Assembly (NCBI GenBank): GCA_046155815.1
Contig: JBJXFY010000422.1
Location: forward strand, 1 to 37,423
Source of the DNA: JBJXFY01 sp046155815
GTDB lineage: Bacteria; Verrucomicrobiota; Verrucomicrobiia; Limisphaerales; CAIMTB01
Direction of reading: 5' to 3'
DNA: 37,423 nucleotides
Position numbers and translations under genes: made by a program. Numbering within the stretch: position 1 is the stretch's first letter; every line of letters begins with the position of its first letter. A model generated the notes under the pieces. The model made no database searches. It worked only from the letters and a program-made list of their open reading frames with translations, and was not told the origin of the DNA. Shown here piece after piece: positions 21,501-27,572 of this stretch.

Positions 21501-21657
21501 TTACCGCGTCGAGTACTCCACCGATCTCGCGGGCGACGTCTGGACGCCACTGACGACGGTAACCAACGACCAGCCCAGCCCGCGCGACATGGCGGCGCAG
21601 GATTCCGTGGCCGTGGGCGGCCCGAGCCGATTCTACCGCGTGGTCGAGGTCCGCTGA
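18586..21657 (+). CDS. Large secreted repeat-rich protein with C-terminal module
   Basis: A 1023-residue exported protein of unknown function. ATG at 18613 is an alternative start that gives a tighter signal peptide (KFFMRCLLVLALTA). The body is rich in Asn, Thr, Gly and Val. It repeats short motifs of the type NTG-L-x-(V/A)-x-G, for example FVNRGTFDL, VVNTGLLEVDSEG, FQNSGSIDFATGG, LTNSGTFSVDNVMDLG and ILNTGTLQANGI. This is typical of right-handed beta-helix or autotransporter-passenger proteins. A glycine run lies near residue 410. Near the end are a calcium-type loop (DSDGDGTPNGLD) and a 70-residue tail (ADVTWFASPGRSYRVEYSTD to FYRVVEVR) matching the tail of the gene at 15125-17107. No outer-membrane barrel domain is present. 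It may be a surface adhesin or scaffold. Confidence 0.7.
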   Translation: MTFHSAHRPMRKFFMRCLLVLALTAMPRVPAQAPLYENFGLVITAPQVDATAFVNRGTFDLFTSEPFETQNTRFFTNFNSMTGDPGYRFEFIGVDGLRQPADVIVNRGQIIAESSGFSDPNIGGFRGGSHLYLSASNVVNTGLLEVDSEGIVDVRGQNVSLTRSGIRATLPVAASSISSRGDLVFFNDGIYYLNAFGVNDLYAGTGLNGAHSSDGSAVQNGPNIPLNVNNLTLPAPRSPGHQVILGGFTNLLSIPLTPGFYGAWVYTNQLSDTNFVVQVVFVKTNSFDTNLTSDVRFADNPDGLVPGTKTAIVEVGLSDVDAVTGDVVTNRIYILDTLATVTNSVLYTNFFNTNIFRTSTLEVTRGRLLEWVTADLTNATYTPNIFTEGLDLTVVTNNYAGYGFSIGNPQTGGIGGGGGGGGVIGGGGGLTFFGFGSAEAALVFGGALDPRLTDITNQTGQVQIQADQLDLHLLRLKADGVVTLSATDFSGRDPRRLDAPAFRLDLQKKAGTMTVSNVVPSTVRRLDGFFYCYSAVWTNTAVGTAPDGSTNTLEFRYHTLIVDRAVDSIRPVDSLEVTLKATNVVWGDNMTVTRSLLIDAVGFQNSGSIDFATGGSIGRANLPRLRYLTNSGTFSVDNVMDLGADTTNGWANILNTGTLQANGIRARSAIVENLGTIEATQDILTIVGNDVKFDHQPDNPLALRGTVSARNDITIQANDFKSRNTDISAGVVVTNPITGAINYALGSLIFDVPTRLSDGGVDAANQWSCVDGFALLQKPQFGDLLGTTITVNGPRFGDVASLWAAEDRGETPAGFSNNVAVGRLVLNGQLLTLFGFAGPTPGRALYVDVLELNGDATNALENIFIAPDFTLYFADSVGVAPEDLDGLSDGRLRWVQDYAGPGSSVLVRLAGGNQVRMNRALVGSRTIDSDGDGTPNGLDATPFEPAALKVKMNVRRTSAQADVTWFASPGRSYRVEYSTDLAGDVWTPLTTVTNDQPSPRDMAAQDSVAVGGPSRFYRVVEVR

Positions 21658-21771
21658 GGCGGTGGCGCGGCCACGATGACCGTGGCGGCGACGCCCCTTC
21701 GAAGGGGGATGTCCGCCGCGCCGTGCGGCGGGATGGTTGCAACGGCCCGATCCAAGGCGAGACTCTCGGGC

Positions 21772-22338
21772 ATGAAGCCATCGGTTCCCGCTTTCCTTGC
21801 CGCCATCCTGCTTTCCTCCTGCGCCACCGGCCCGCGCGTGGCCGTGGACCGTGACCCGGCGGTGGAGGTGGCGCAGTTCCGCACCTTCGGCTTTTTCAGC
21901 CCGCTGGGCACGGACCGTGGCGGCTACCAGACCCTGCTTTCGGAACGGTTGAAGAACGCGGCCCGAACCGGCTTGGAGTCCCTCGGCTTCGTGTACGCGG
22001 AGGTGAGTCCCGATTTCCTCGTCAACTTTGGCGCGCGCACGGACGAGCGTGTCGAGATCTCGACGATCCCCGGGGCCATGTCGCCGCCCTATGCGGGTTA
22101 CTACGGCTGGCGGGCGGGCTACTACGGCGGCTGGTACGGCTTTTCCGACCGCACGGTGGTGGACCAGTACAAGGAGGGCACAATCAACTTGGACGTGGTG
22201 GACGCCGCGACAAAGCGCCTGGTGTGGGAGGGCATGTCCGTTGCCCGGGTGACGCGCGCCTCGTCAAAGGATCCGCAGGCGGCCGTGGCAGCGGCGGTGA
22301 ACGCGATCCTGGCCAAGTTTCCGCCGCGTGCTCCGTGA
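21772..22338 (+). CDS. DUF4136-type lipoprotein
   Basis: A 188-residue lipoprotein. The N-terminus MKPSVPAFLAAILLSSCATG has a lipobox with Cys17. The rest fits the DUF4136 family: an early aromatic strand VAQFRTFGFF, a middle YYGWRAGYYGGWYGF segment, and a late EGTINLDVVDAATKRLVWEG stretch where family members carry a conserved W-G/A motif. The tail QAAVAAAVNAILAKFPP is also typical. The family has no settled function and is usually placed in the outer membrane. The start at 21772 was chosen for the lipobox. The frame is open upstream but lacks export features there. The gene lies 114 bases after the large secreted protein and may end the same transcript. Confidence 0.82.
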   Translation: MKPSVPAFLAAILLSSCATGPRVAVDRDPAVEVAQFRTFGFFSPLGTDRGGYQTLLSERLKNAARTGLESLGFVYAEVSPDFLVNFGARTDERVEISTIPGAMSPPYAGYYGWRAGYYGGWYGFSDRTVVDQYKEGTINLDVVDAATKRLVWEGMSVARVTRASSKDPQAAVAAAVNAILAKFPPRAP

Positions 22339-22485
22339 CTGCCGGCGGTGGGGCCGCGCCGTCGCGGGTTGTGGCGTACAGTCCTCCGACCGCTGCGGGC
22401 GCATGTGGCATAGCTCCCTCCTGCGCCAAGGAGCCGCGATGGGCGACGCGGAGCAGGGCAGGCACGGCACGCAAGCCGGCCCACA

Positions 22486-24018
22486 CTACCGGGCGATGAT
22501 CTTGCGGTGCATTGCGAAGGCAGGTCGCAGCGCCCGGCTGAGCTCTTCCTGCAGCGTTTGGAGCTCCTGGTACGCCGCCACGTTCTTCGGGTCCGGCTTC
22601 GCGGCCTCGGCCGGATTCAGCTTCACGAAGGCGTCGGTGATGTCGGCGATGTGGACCTTGTCGCCCTTGTGCAGACGCCAGCACCAGAGCGCCTGCAGGG
22701 CCGCGCCGTAGGCCGCGCCCTCGGCCACGGCCAGGGTGACGACCTCGGCGTTGAACACGTCGGCCATGATCTGCCGCCACAGCTTCGACTTCGCGCCGCC
22801 GCCGGTGGCGCGGACCTGCGTGGTGCGGACGCCCAGTTCGGCGAGGCGGCGCAGGCCGTAGTTCATTCCCAGGGTCACGCCTTCCATCGCCGCGCGGGCG
22901 AAGTGGGAGGCTGTGAACGTTCCCGGCCGCACGCCGAAGAAGGCGCCGGTGCCATCGGGCACGTTGGGCGTGCGCTCGCCCTCGAGGTAGGGCAGGAGCA
23001 GCAGGCCGCCCGCGCCGGGCGGCGCCTTGGCGGCGGACTTCTCGAAGGTGGCGTGGTCGAGCTTGAAGTCCTCGCGGACCATCTCGGTGGCCACGGTCAC
23101 GTTCATCGTGCAGAGCAGGGGAAGCCAGCGGTTGGTCGAGTCGCAGAAGCCGGCAATCTCGCCCTTGGGGTCGGCGATGGGCTTTTCCGAGAGGCCGTAG
23201 ATGGTGCCGCTGGTGCCGAAGCTGGCGGTGACCACGCCCTCGCGGGTGTTCCCGGTGCCGATGGCGGCCATCATGTTGTCGCCGCCGCCGGCGCTCACGA
23301 GCACACCGGGGTTCAGGCCGAGTTCCTTCGCCGTCTTCTCCGTGAGCCGGCCGGCCGGCTGGTCGGAGGCGGAGAGCTTGGGGAGCTTGTTGAAGAGGTC
23401 GCCGTCAATCGAGTTGACCGCGGCGGCGTTCCAGCGGCGGCGCATCACGTCCATGAGCGCGGTGCCGGAGGCGTCGCCATACTCCATGAAGCGCTCGCCG
23501 GTGAGCCAGAAGTTCAGGTAGTCGTGCGGGAGGAGGATGGTGGCGAGCCGGGCGAAGTTCTTCGGCTCGTTTTTCTTCATCCACAGGATCTTGCTGGCGG
23601 TGAACCCGGGGAGGACGGCGTTGCCGAGCGTCTTGATCGCCGCGCGGACGCCCCCCAGCGCGCCGGTGATCTCCTCGCATTCGGGCGCGGTCGAGGTGTC
23701 GCACCAGAGCTTGGCGGGGCGGATCACCTGGCCCTCGGCGTCGAGCGGCACGAAGCCATGCTGCTGGCCGCTGACGCCGATGGCGACGACCTCGGCAGGG
23801 CCAGCCTTGGCAGCCTTGAGGGCGGCCTTGATCGCGGTGGCGGCCGCCTTCCGCCAAGTGTCCGGGTGCTGCTCCTTGTGGCCGGGCGGGAGGCCGGGGA
23901 TCAGGTCGTACTTGGCGACGCCGTCGCCGAGCACCTTGCCGGAAACGGCGTCCACAACGAGCGCCTTGGTGGACTGCGTCCCGGAATCGATGCCGATGAG
24001 GAGCGTGCGCTGGGGCAT
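22486..24018 (-). CDS. xylB: Xylulokinase (FGGY carbohydrate kinase)
   Basis: Phosphorylates D-xylulose to xylulose 5-phosphate using ATP in the cytoplasm, feeding the pentose phosphate pathway. The 510-residue protein has the N-terminal phosphate loop DSGTQSTKAL (11-20), the sugar-site region GVSGQQHGFVPLD followed by LWCDTST, the second-domain GGGDNMMAAIG with the likely catalytic Asp, and RTPNVPDGTGAFFG. The C-terminal ATGGGAKSKLWRQIMADVF is the adenosine motif of FGGY kinases. Length is normal for XylB. The start is ATG at 24018; an open frame continues 18 codons upstream without family match. No xylose isomerase or transporter lies nearby. Another ketose substrate is possible, but the motifs fit xylulokinase best. 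Confidence 0.9.
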   Translation of the reverse strand: MPQRTLLIGIDSGTQSTKALVVDAVSGKVLGDGVAKYDLIPGLPPGHKEQHPDTWRKAAATAIKAALKAAKAGPAEVVAIGVSGQQHGFVPLDAEGQVIRPAKLWCDTSTAPECEEITGALGGVRAAIKTLGNAVLPGFTASKILWMKKNEPKNFARLATILLPHDYLNFWLTGERFMEYGDASGTALMDVMRRRWNAAAVNSIDGDLFNKLPKLSASDQPAGRLTEKTAKELGLNPGVLVSAGGGDNMMAAIGTGNTREGVVTASFGTSGTIYGLSEKPIADPKGEIAGFCDSTNRWLPLLCTMNVTVATEMVREDFKLDHATFEKSAAKAPPGAGGLLLLPYLEGERTPNVPDGTGAFFGVRPGTFTASHFARAAMEGVTLGMNYGLRRLAELGVRTTQVRATGGGAKSKLWRQIMADVFNAEVVTLAVAEGAAYGAALQALWCWRLHKGDKVHIADITDAFVKLNPAEAAKPDPKNVAAYQELQTLQEELSRALRPAFAMHRKIIAR

Positions 24019-24165
24019 GTCAGGGGGACAACATGTCGCGGAGGCAGGCAAGCTCCAAGCCCCAAGTTCCACCCGGCCCGGCCGCCGACAACGCCGCGAT
24101 CAGGGCTGAGCCGGCGGCGCCGTGCCTCCGGCCCCCCGACGGGACGCGGGAGGCACGCTTTTGGC

Positions 24166-25473
24166 TCAGGCCGCCGGCCGCTCCGTCACCAGCGCGTGGA
24201 GCTGGAGAAAGTCCAGCACCTTGGCGGTGAGGATCTGCTCGTGGATCGCGGCGATCTGGCCGTTCTTCTGCAGTTCCTTGGCGACCTTGTCCGGCACCTC
24301 CTGCCGCTGCTGGGCGATGGCCACAATGCGCTGGCCGATCTCCTCGTTGGCCACGGAAATCTTCTCCGCCTCGGCGATGCGGTGGAGGATGACGGCGGCC
24401 TTGACGCGGTCCTTCGCGCTCGTGTTCGCGGCGGAGAAGATCTCGTCCTTCTTCTCGTTGAGCGCCTCCTTGGGCACGCCGCGCTCCTGGTTGGTCCGCA
24501 CGATGTCGTACACGACGTTGCGCGTCTCGTGCTGGACCAGGGAGTCGGGCAGCTCGCAGGCCACGCGGTCGAGGAGGCCTTTCACGAGCTGGTTGCGGAT
24601 GCCGGCCAGCCGCTTGCCCTTGAGTTCGTTCTCCAGGTCGTGCCGGACGCCCTCCCGCAGCTTCTCCACGTTCTCCACCTTGAACTGCTGCGCAAACTCG
24701 TCGTTCAGCCCGGGCAGGTGCTTTTCCTTCACCAACACCACCTCGACCTCGTAGGCGCCTTCCTTGCCCGCCACCACGCCGACGACGAAATCCGCGGGGA
24801 ACGTCACCGTGACCGTCCGCCGGTCGCCGGCGGCGGTGCCGACGAGCTGGTCCGTGAAGCCGGGGATGAAATGCGCCGGCTCGATCTTCATCCAAAAGCT
24901 TTTCTGCTCCGTCAGGCCGCGCGCGGTTGGGGCGTGGTCCGTGATCGGCTTGCCCTCGCAGGTGCCGTGGTAGTTGACGACGACCACGTCGCCGGCCTGC
25001 GCCGCGCGGGGGACGTCGCTGAAGGTCGCGCGCTGCTCTCTCAGCATGGTCAGGGCGCGCTCGACGTCATCCTCCGTCACCACCCGCACTTCGGTCTCGA
25101 CGGGCAGCCCCTTGTAGTCGGGCAGCGGGAACTCGGGTTCCGTCTCGATCGTGGCGGCAAACTGGAAGGTCTGCCCGCGGCCGAACTGGATCTCCTCGAT
25201 CTCCGGATTTCCCAGCGGACGCAGCTTCTGGCCGTCCACCGCCTGCCGGTAATGGTCCGCCATGAGCTGGCGCTTGACCTCGCGCTCGATTTGGTCGCCG
25301 AACGCTCGGTTGACGAGGTGGGCGGGGGCCTTGCCGGGGCGGAAGCCGGCCAGCCGCGCCTGGCGCTGGTATTCGCCGGTGGCGCGGGCAAAGGCCGCCT
25401 CCACCTCCGGTGCTTCGATTTCGATGCGGAGCAGCGCCTTGCAAGGGCCCAGTTTTTCGACAGAGACGTTCAC
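24166..25473 (-). CDS. tig: Trigger factor, ribosome-bound chaperone
   Basis: Binds ribosomes at the peptide exit and helps new chains fold; it also has peptidyl-prolyl isomerase activity. The 435-residue protein begins MNVSVEKLGPCK, the usual trigger-factor start. It carries the ribosome-binding signature GFRPGKAP (43-50). The FKBP-like domain follows at about 150-240 (VVVNYHGTCEGKPI and FIPGFTDQLVGTAAGDRRTVTV), then the long helical C-terminal domain. The start is a GTG at 25473. The frame is open to 25539, but the GTG gives the family N-terminus and has a Shine-Dalgarno GGAGGA 12 bases upstream. The common downstream partners clpP and clpX are absent. The next gene is xylB, 147 bases on. 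Confidence 0.93.
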   Translation of the reverse strand: MNVSVEKLGPCKALLRIEIEAPEVEAAFARATGEYQRQARLAGFRPGKAPAHLVNRAFGDQIEREVKRQLMADHYRQAVDGQKLRPLGNPEIEEIQFGRGQTFQFAATIETEPEFPLPDYKGLPVETEVRVVTEDDVERALTMLREQRATFSDVPRAAQAGDVVVVNYHGTCEGKPITDHAPTARGLTEQKSFWMKIEPAHFIPGFTDQLVGTAAGDRRTVTVTFPADFVVGVVAGKEGAYEVEVVLVKEKHLPGLNDEFAQQFKVENVEKLREGVRHDLENELKGKRLAGIRNQLVKGLLDRVACELPDSLVQHETRNVVYDIVRTNQERGVPKEALNEKKDEIFSAANTSAKDRVKAAVILHRIAEAEKISVANEEIGQRIVAIAQQRQEVPDKVAKELQKNGQIAAIHEQILTAKVLDFLQLHALVTERPAA

Positions 25474-25485
25474 AGGATTCGGTTT

Positions 25486-25491
25486 TCCTCC
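25486..25491 (-). promoter_or_regulatory. Shine-Dalgarno sequence of trigger factor
   Basis: GGAGGA on the minus strand lies 12 bases before the GTG start at 25473. The spacing is slightly long. It is the only strong Shine-Dalgarno I found before a gene in this window, and it supports the GTG start. Confidence 0.6.
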
Positions 25492-25754
25492 GCAATGCGC
25501 CTGACCAGTCCGGCCGGCCACCCGGAAAAGAGCGGCCAAGCTAGGTGTCGCCTTGGGCGGTCGTCAAGGTGCGCCCCGGCCTGCCCGGCGGCTCTCCATG
25601 CCGCCCAATGACGCTGATTGGGGGGCAGCCGGAGCCGGCACGCAGGGCTGCTGCCAGAGGTGGGTTGCCGTCGAATGGCGACTTGAGCAAGCCCTTCCTG
25701 GGCAGGTTTCGCGGGGGACTGCGGCGCGATGGACAGTTGCCGCAAAAAAACGTT

Positions 25755-25783
25755 TTGACACGGACCAGGCCGTTTGCCACCTT
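25755..25783 (+). promoter_or_regulatory. Candidate promoter of the secreted-protein gene at 25814
   Basis: Consensus -35 TTGACA (25755-25760) is preceded by an A7 tract at 25744-25750, an UP-element-like feature. A poor -10 candidate CACCTT (25778-25783) follows after 17 bases. The -35 is the best match in the window. The start codon is 30 bases downstream. Confidence 0.4.
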
Positions 25784-25813
25784 CGCCCCACACACGGAAC
25801 ACACGACAGCAAC

Positions 25814-26443
25814 ATGAGAACGCAACTCCTTCTCGCAACGGCTGCGCTCGCGGCGCTCGGTGCCCTCTCCGCCTCGGCGCAGGTTTATTCGGTCAACGCG
25901 GTCGGCTACGTCAACGTGACGGCTCCCGCCAACAAGTTCGCTCTGGTCGCCAATCAGCTCACGGCCTCGCCGAACAACACGGTCAGCAATGTGTTTGCCG
26001 GCGTTCCCGAGGGAACTTTTGTCTACACTTGGACCGGAACTCAGTTCCTGATCTCGGCGTTCGAGCTTGGCGAGTGGACCAATCCCACCGCTGATGTCGG
26101 CCCGGGCAAGGGTGCTTTCGTCCTGAATCGGGGATCTGCGGTCAACGTGACTTTCGTTGGCGAAGTTCCGCAGGGCAGCCTTCAGACCGCGTACACCGCG
26201 GGCTTCAACATGGTCGCCTCGAAGGTTCCCCAGGCGGGCAATCTTCAAACCGTCCTCGGGTTTGTTCCCGGGGAAGGTGATACGGTGCTGACTTGGAGTG
26301 TCGCCAACCAGAAGTACAATCTCTTCACCTACGAGTTCGGTGAGTGGGCTCCTGCTCCTGGCCCCGTCTTGGCTGTCGGTGAGGGTTTCTTCCTCAACGC
26401 CAAGGCGGCTGGTTCCTGGAATCGGACCTTCTCGGTCAACTGA
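25814..26443 (+). CDS. Small secreted protein with an internal duplication
   Basis: A 209-residue exported protein with signal peptide MRTQLLLATAALAALGALSA, cleaved near Ala22. The mature start VYSVNAVGYVNVTAP is a sequence I associate with many Verrucomicrobiota secreted proteins of unknown role. The rest is two related halves. Residues 41-115 contain VPEGTFVYTWTGTQF, FELGEWTNP and GKGAFVL. Residues 130-207 contain VPGEGDTVLTWSVANQK, YEFGEWAPA and GEGFFLN. Each half is probably a small beta sandwich. There is no Shine-Dalgarno sequence. It is 45 bases upstream of the PEP-CTERM gene and probably shares a transcript with it. It may be a surface or matrix protein; no function can be assigned. 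Confidence 0.75.
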   Translation: MRTQLLLATAALAALGALSASAQVYSVNAVGYVNVTAPANKFALVANQLTASPNNTVSNVFAGVPEGTFVYTWTGTQFLISAFELGEWTNPTADVGPGKGAFVLNRGSAVNVTFVGEVPQGSLQTAYTAGFNMVASKVPQAGNLQTVLGFVPGEGDTVLTWSVANQKYNLFTYEFGEWAPAPGPVLAVGEGFFLNAKAAGSWNRTFSVN

Positions 26444-26488
26444 AAAGTGCAAGTGCGGATTAGAACAACCCCCTCCCCAAAAACAACA

Positions 26489-27055
26489 ATGAAGAAAACT
26501 CTGGTAGGTCTGGCTGCGCTGCTCGCATCGCTTGGTGTTTTCGCCCAAGGATCAATGATTTTTGGCAACACCCCGGCGACGCTGGGCAATTCAACCGGCG
26601 CCCCGGTTGGATTCTTGGGTGATCTGCGTCCTGGTGCGCCGGCTGGAGGCAACGTGGCTAGGGTCTCGGGCAATACGTTTTTGTCCCAGCTGATCGTGGC
26701 TGGCGTGCCTGTTGCTGGAACGATTCAACCGTTCCGCACTGGTGGTGCGATCGGCTTCATCACTTCCACGACGGTTTCCTTCGCCGGTGTTTCCGCTGGT
26801 TCCACGGTTCAGACCCAGCTCGCGGCTTGGGTTGCGGATCTTGGTGCTGACTATGCAACTGCTCTTGCCAAGAATCTCGGCGGCACGGGCATTTCCAATT
26901 CCGTGGGTGTGACCTTGGTGGAGCCGAACAATCCCGCTCAGCCGGCAATGGTTGGTTTGAATGGTTTCAACATTGCTGCCGTTATTCCTGAGCCCAGCCT
27001 GGCTTCCCTCGGGCTGCTCGGGGCTGCCGTGCTTTTCCTTCGCCGGAAGAAGTAA
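26489..27055 (+). CDS. PEP-CTERM sorting domain protein
   Basis: A 188-residue exported protein with signal peptide MKKTLVGLAALLASLGVFAQ and a C-terminal PEP-CTERM module. The module consists of PEP (167-169), then a hydrophobic helix ASLGLLGAAVLFL, then the basic end RRKK. Known PEP-CTERM proteins are sorted by exosortase, which recognises this tail, and often belong to extracellular matrix. No exosortase lies in the window. The middle is Ser/Thr/Gly/Val-rich and resembles secreted structural proteins (GSMIFGNTPATLGNSTGAP). The codon choice is T-richer than in neighbouring genes (many GGT, GTT and GCT). The ATG at 26489 has no Shine-Dalgarno, only an A/C-rich stretch. A strong terminator follows 27 bases after the stop. 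Confidence 0.88.
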   Translation: MKKTLVGLAALLASLGVFAQGSMIFGNTPATLGNSTGAPVGFLGDLRPGAPAGGNVARVSGNTFLSQLIVAGVPVAGTIQPFRTGGAIGFITSTTVSFAGVSAGSTVQTQLAAWVADLGADYATALAKNLGGTGISNSVGVTLVEPNNPAQPAMVGLNGFNIAAVIPEPSLASLGLLGAAVLFLRRKK

Positions 27056-27081
27056 GGCTTGGTTGCTCGTTCGTGTGATTC

Positions 27082-27111
27082 AAAGGCCGCCCGCAAGGGC
27101 GGCCTTTTTCT
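27082..27111 (+). terminator. Rho-independent terminator after the PEP-CTERM gene
   Basis: Perfect 8-base stem GGCCGCCC (27085-27092) and GGGCGGCC (27097-27104) with loop GCAA, followed by TTTTTC. Flanking AAA and TTT can extend the stem. It lies 27 bases past the stop codon at 27055. Confidence 0.92.
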
Positions 27112-27534
27112 TTTGGCAGGAATGGACGCCTTCACCGTCTCCCGGACGGCAGCAGGGTGATTCTTCTCAGGGCGAGTCCTCCGCCCTGGGTGCCCTGAGC
27201 AAGAGAACAACGGCGGATGCCCTGGCACCCGCCTTTGCCGAACCGCACAACCAGATTGGAGTCGCACCATCGCAGACGGGGGGCCAGTCCCGCTTGCGGA
27301 CTTAGCCCCCAAGCTTCCAACGGCCGACCTTCTGGTTCAGGTCGCGTTCAGACTGCTGGGGAGTGTCTGCTGGCGAGGCCAGGCTTGCCTCGGGTCGCCA
27401 GTCCTTTGGAATGGCGGTGGCATGCCCGTGATGGCGCCGGTGTCGGAGGATCCTTCGGGCTCCGTGCCGCCATGCGGGGTCTGATGCTTCCGATTCTCGA
27501 AGGCGAAATCTTGCCGTGGCTCCCAGGAAGCGGG

Positions 27535-27565
27535 ATTGACCCTGCCGCCGGTTGCCGGCCCATAA
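27535..27565 (+). promoter_or_regulatory. Candidate promoter of the TonB-dependent receptor, possibly leaderless
   Basis: TTGACC (27535-27540) and CATAAT (27560-27565) are good -35 and -10 matches separated by 19 bases, slightly long. Only 7 bases lie between the -10 and ATG 27573, so the transcript would begin at or beside the start codon. No Shine-Dalgarno is present. Confidence 0.45.
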
Positions 27566-27572
27566 TCCGCCC

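Larger units (their letters stand above)
25474..25813. other. Divergent promoter spacer between trigger factor and a secreted-protein gene
   Basis: A 340-base non-coding spacer. It contains the trigger-factor Shine-Dalgarno on the left and a promoter-like TTGACA at 25755-25760 preceded by an A tract on the right. No tRNA, hairpin with T tract or repeat was recognised in between. Confidence 0.5.
27056..27572. other. 517-base intergenic region with nested inverted repeats
   Basis: Holds the PEP-CTERM terminator at its left and the TonB-receptor promoter candidate at its right. Between them are three inverted repeats that share bases: CTCAGGGC (27166-27173) with GCCCTGAG (27192-27199), CAGGGCG (27168-27174) with CGCCCTG (27182-27188), and GGGTGCC (27188-27194) with GGCACCC (27224-27230). 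An imperfect hairpin also lies at 27370-27401. No known riboswitch consensus, including the cobalamin type, was recognised. Confidence 0.4.

Noticed and set aside
22507..25611. Long plus-strand open frame across xylulokinase and trigger factor
   Set aside because: Antisense to two genes with unmistakable family motifs; no domain is visible in it.
27056..27572. Cobalamin or other known riboswitch before the TonB receptor
   Set aside because: Considered because of the receptor and the inverted repeats, but no conserved cobalamin-box sequence or other known consensus was found.
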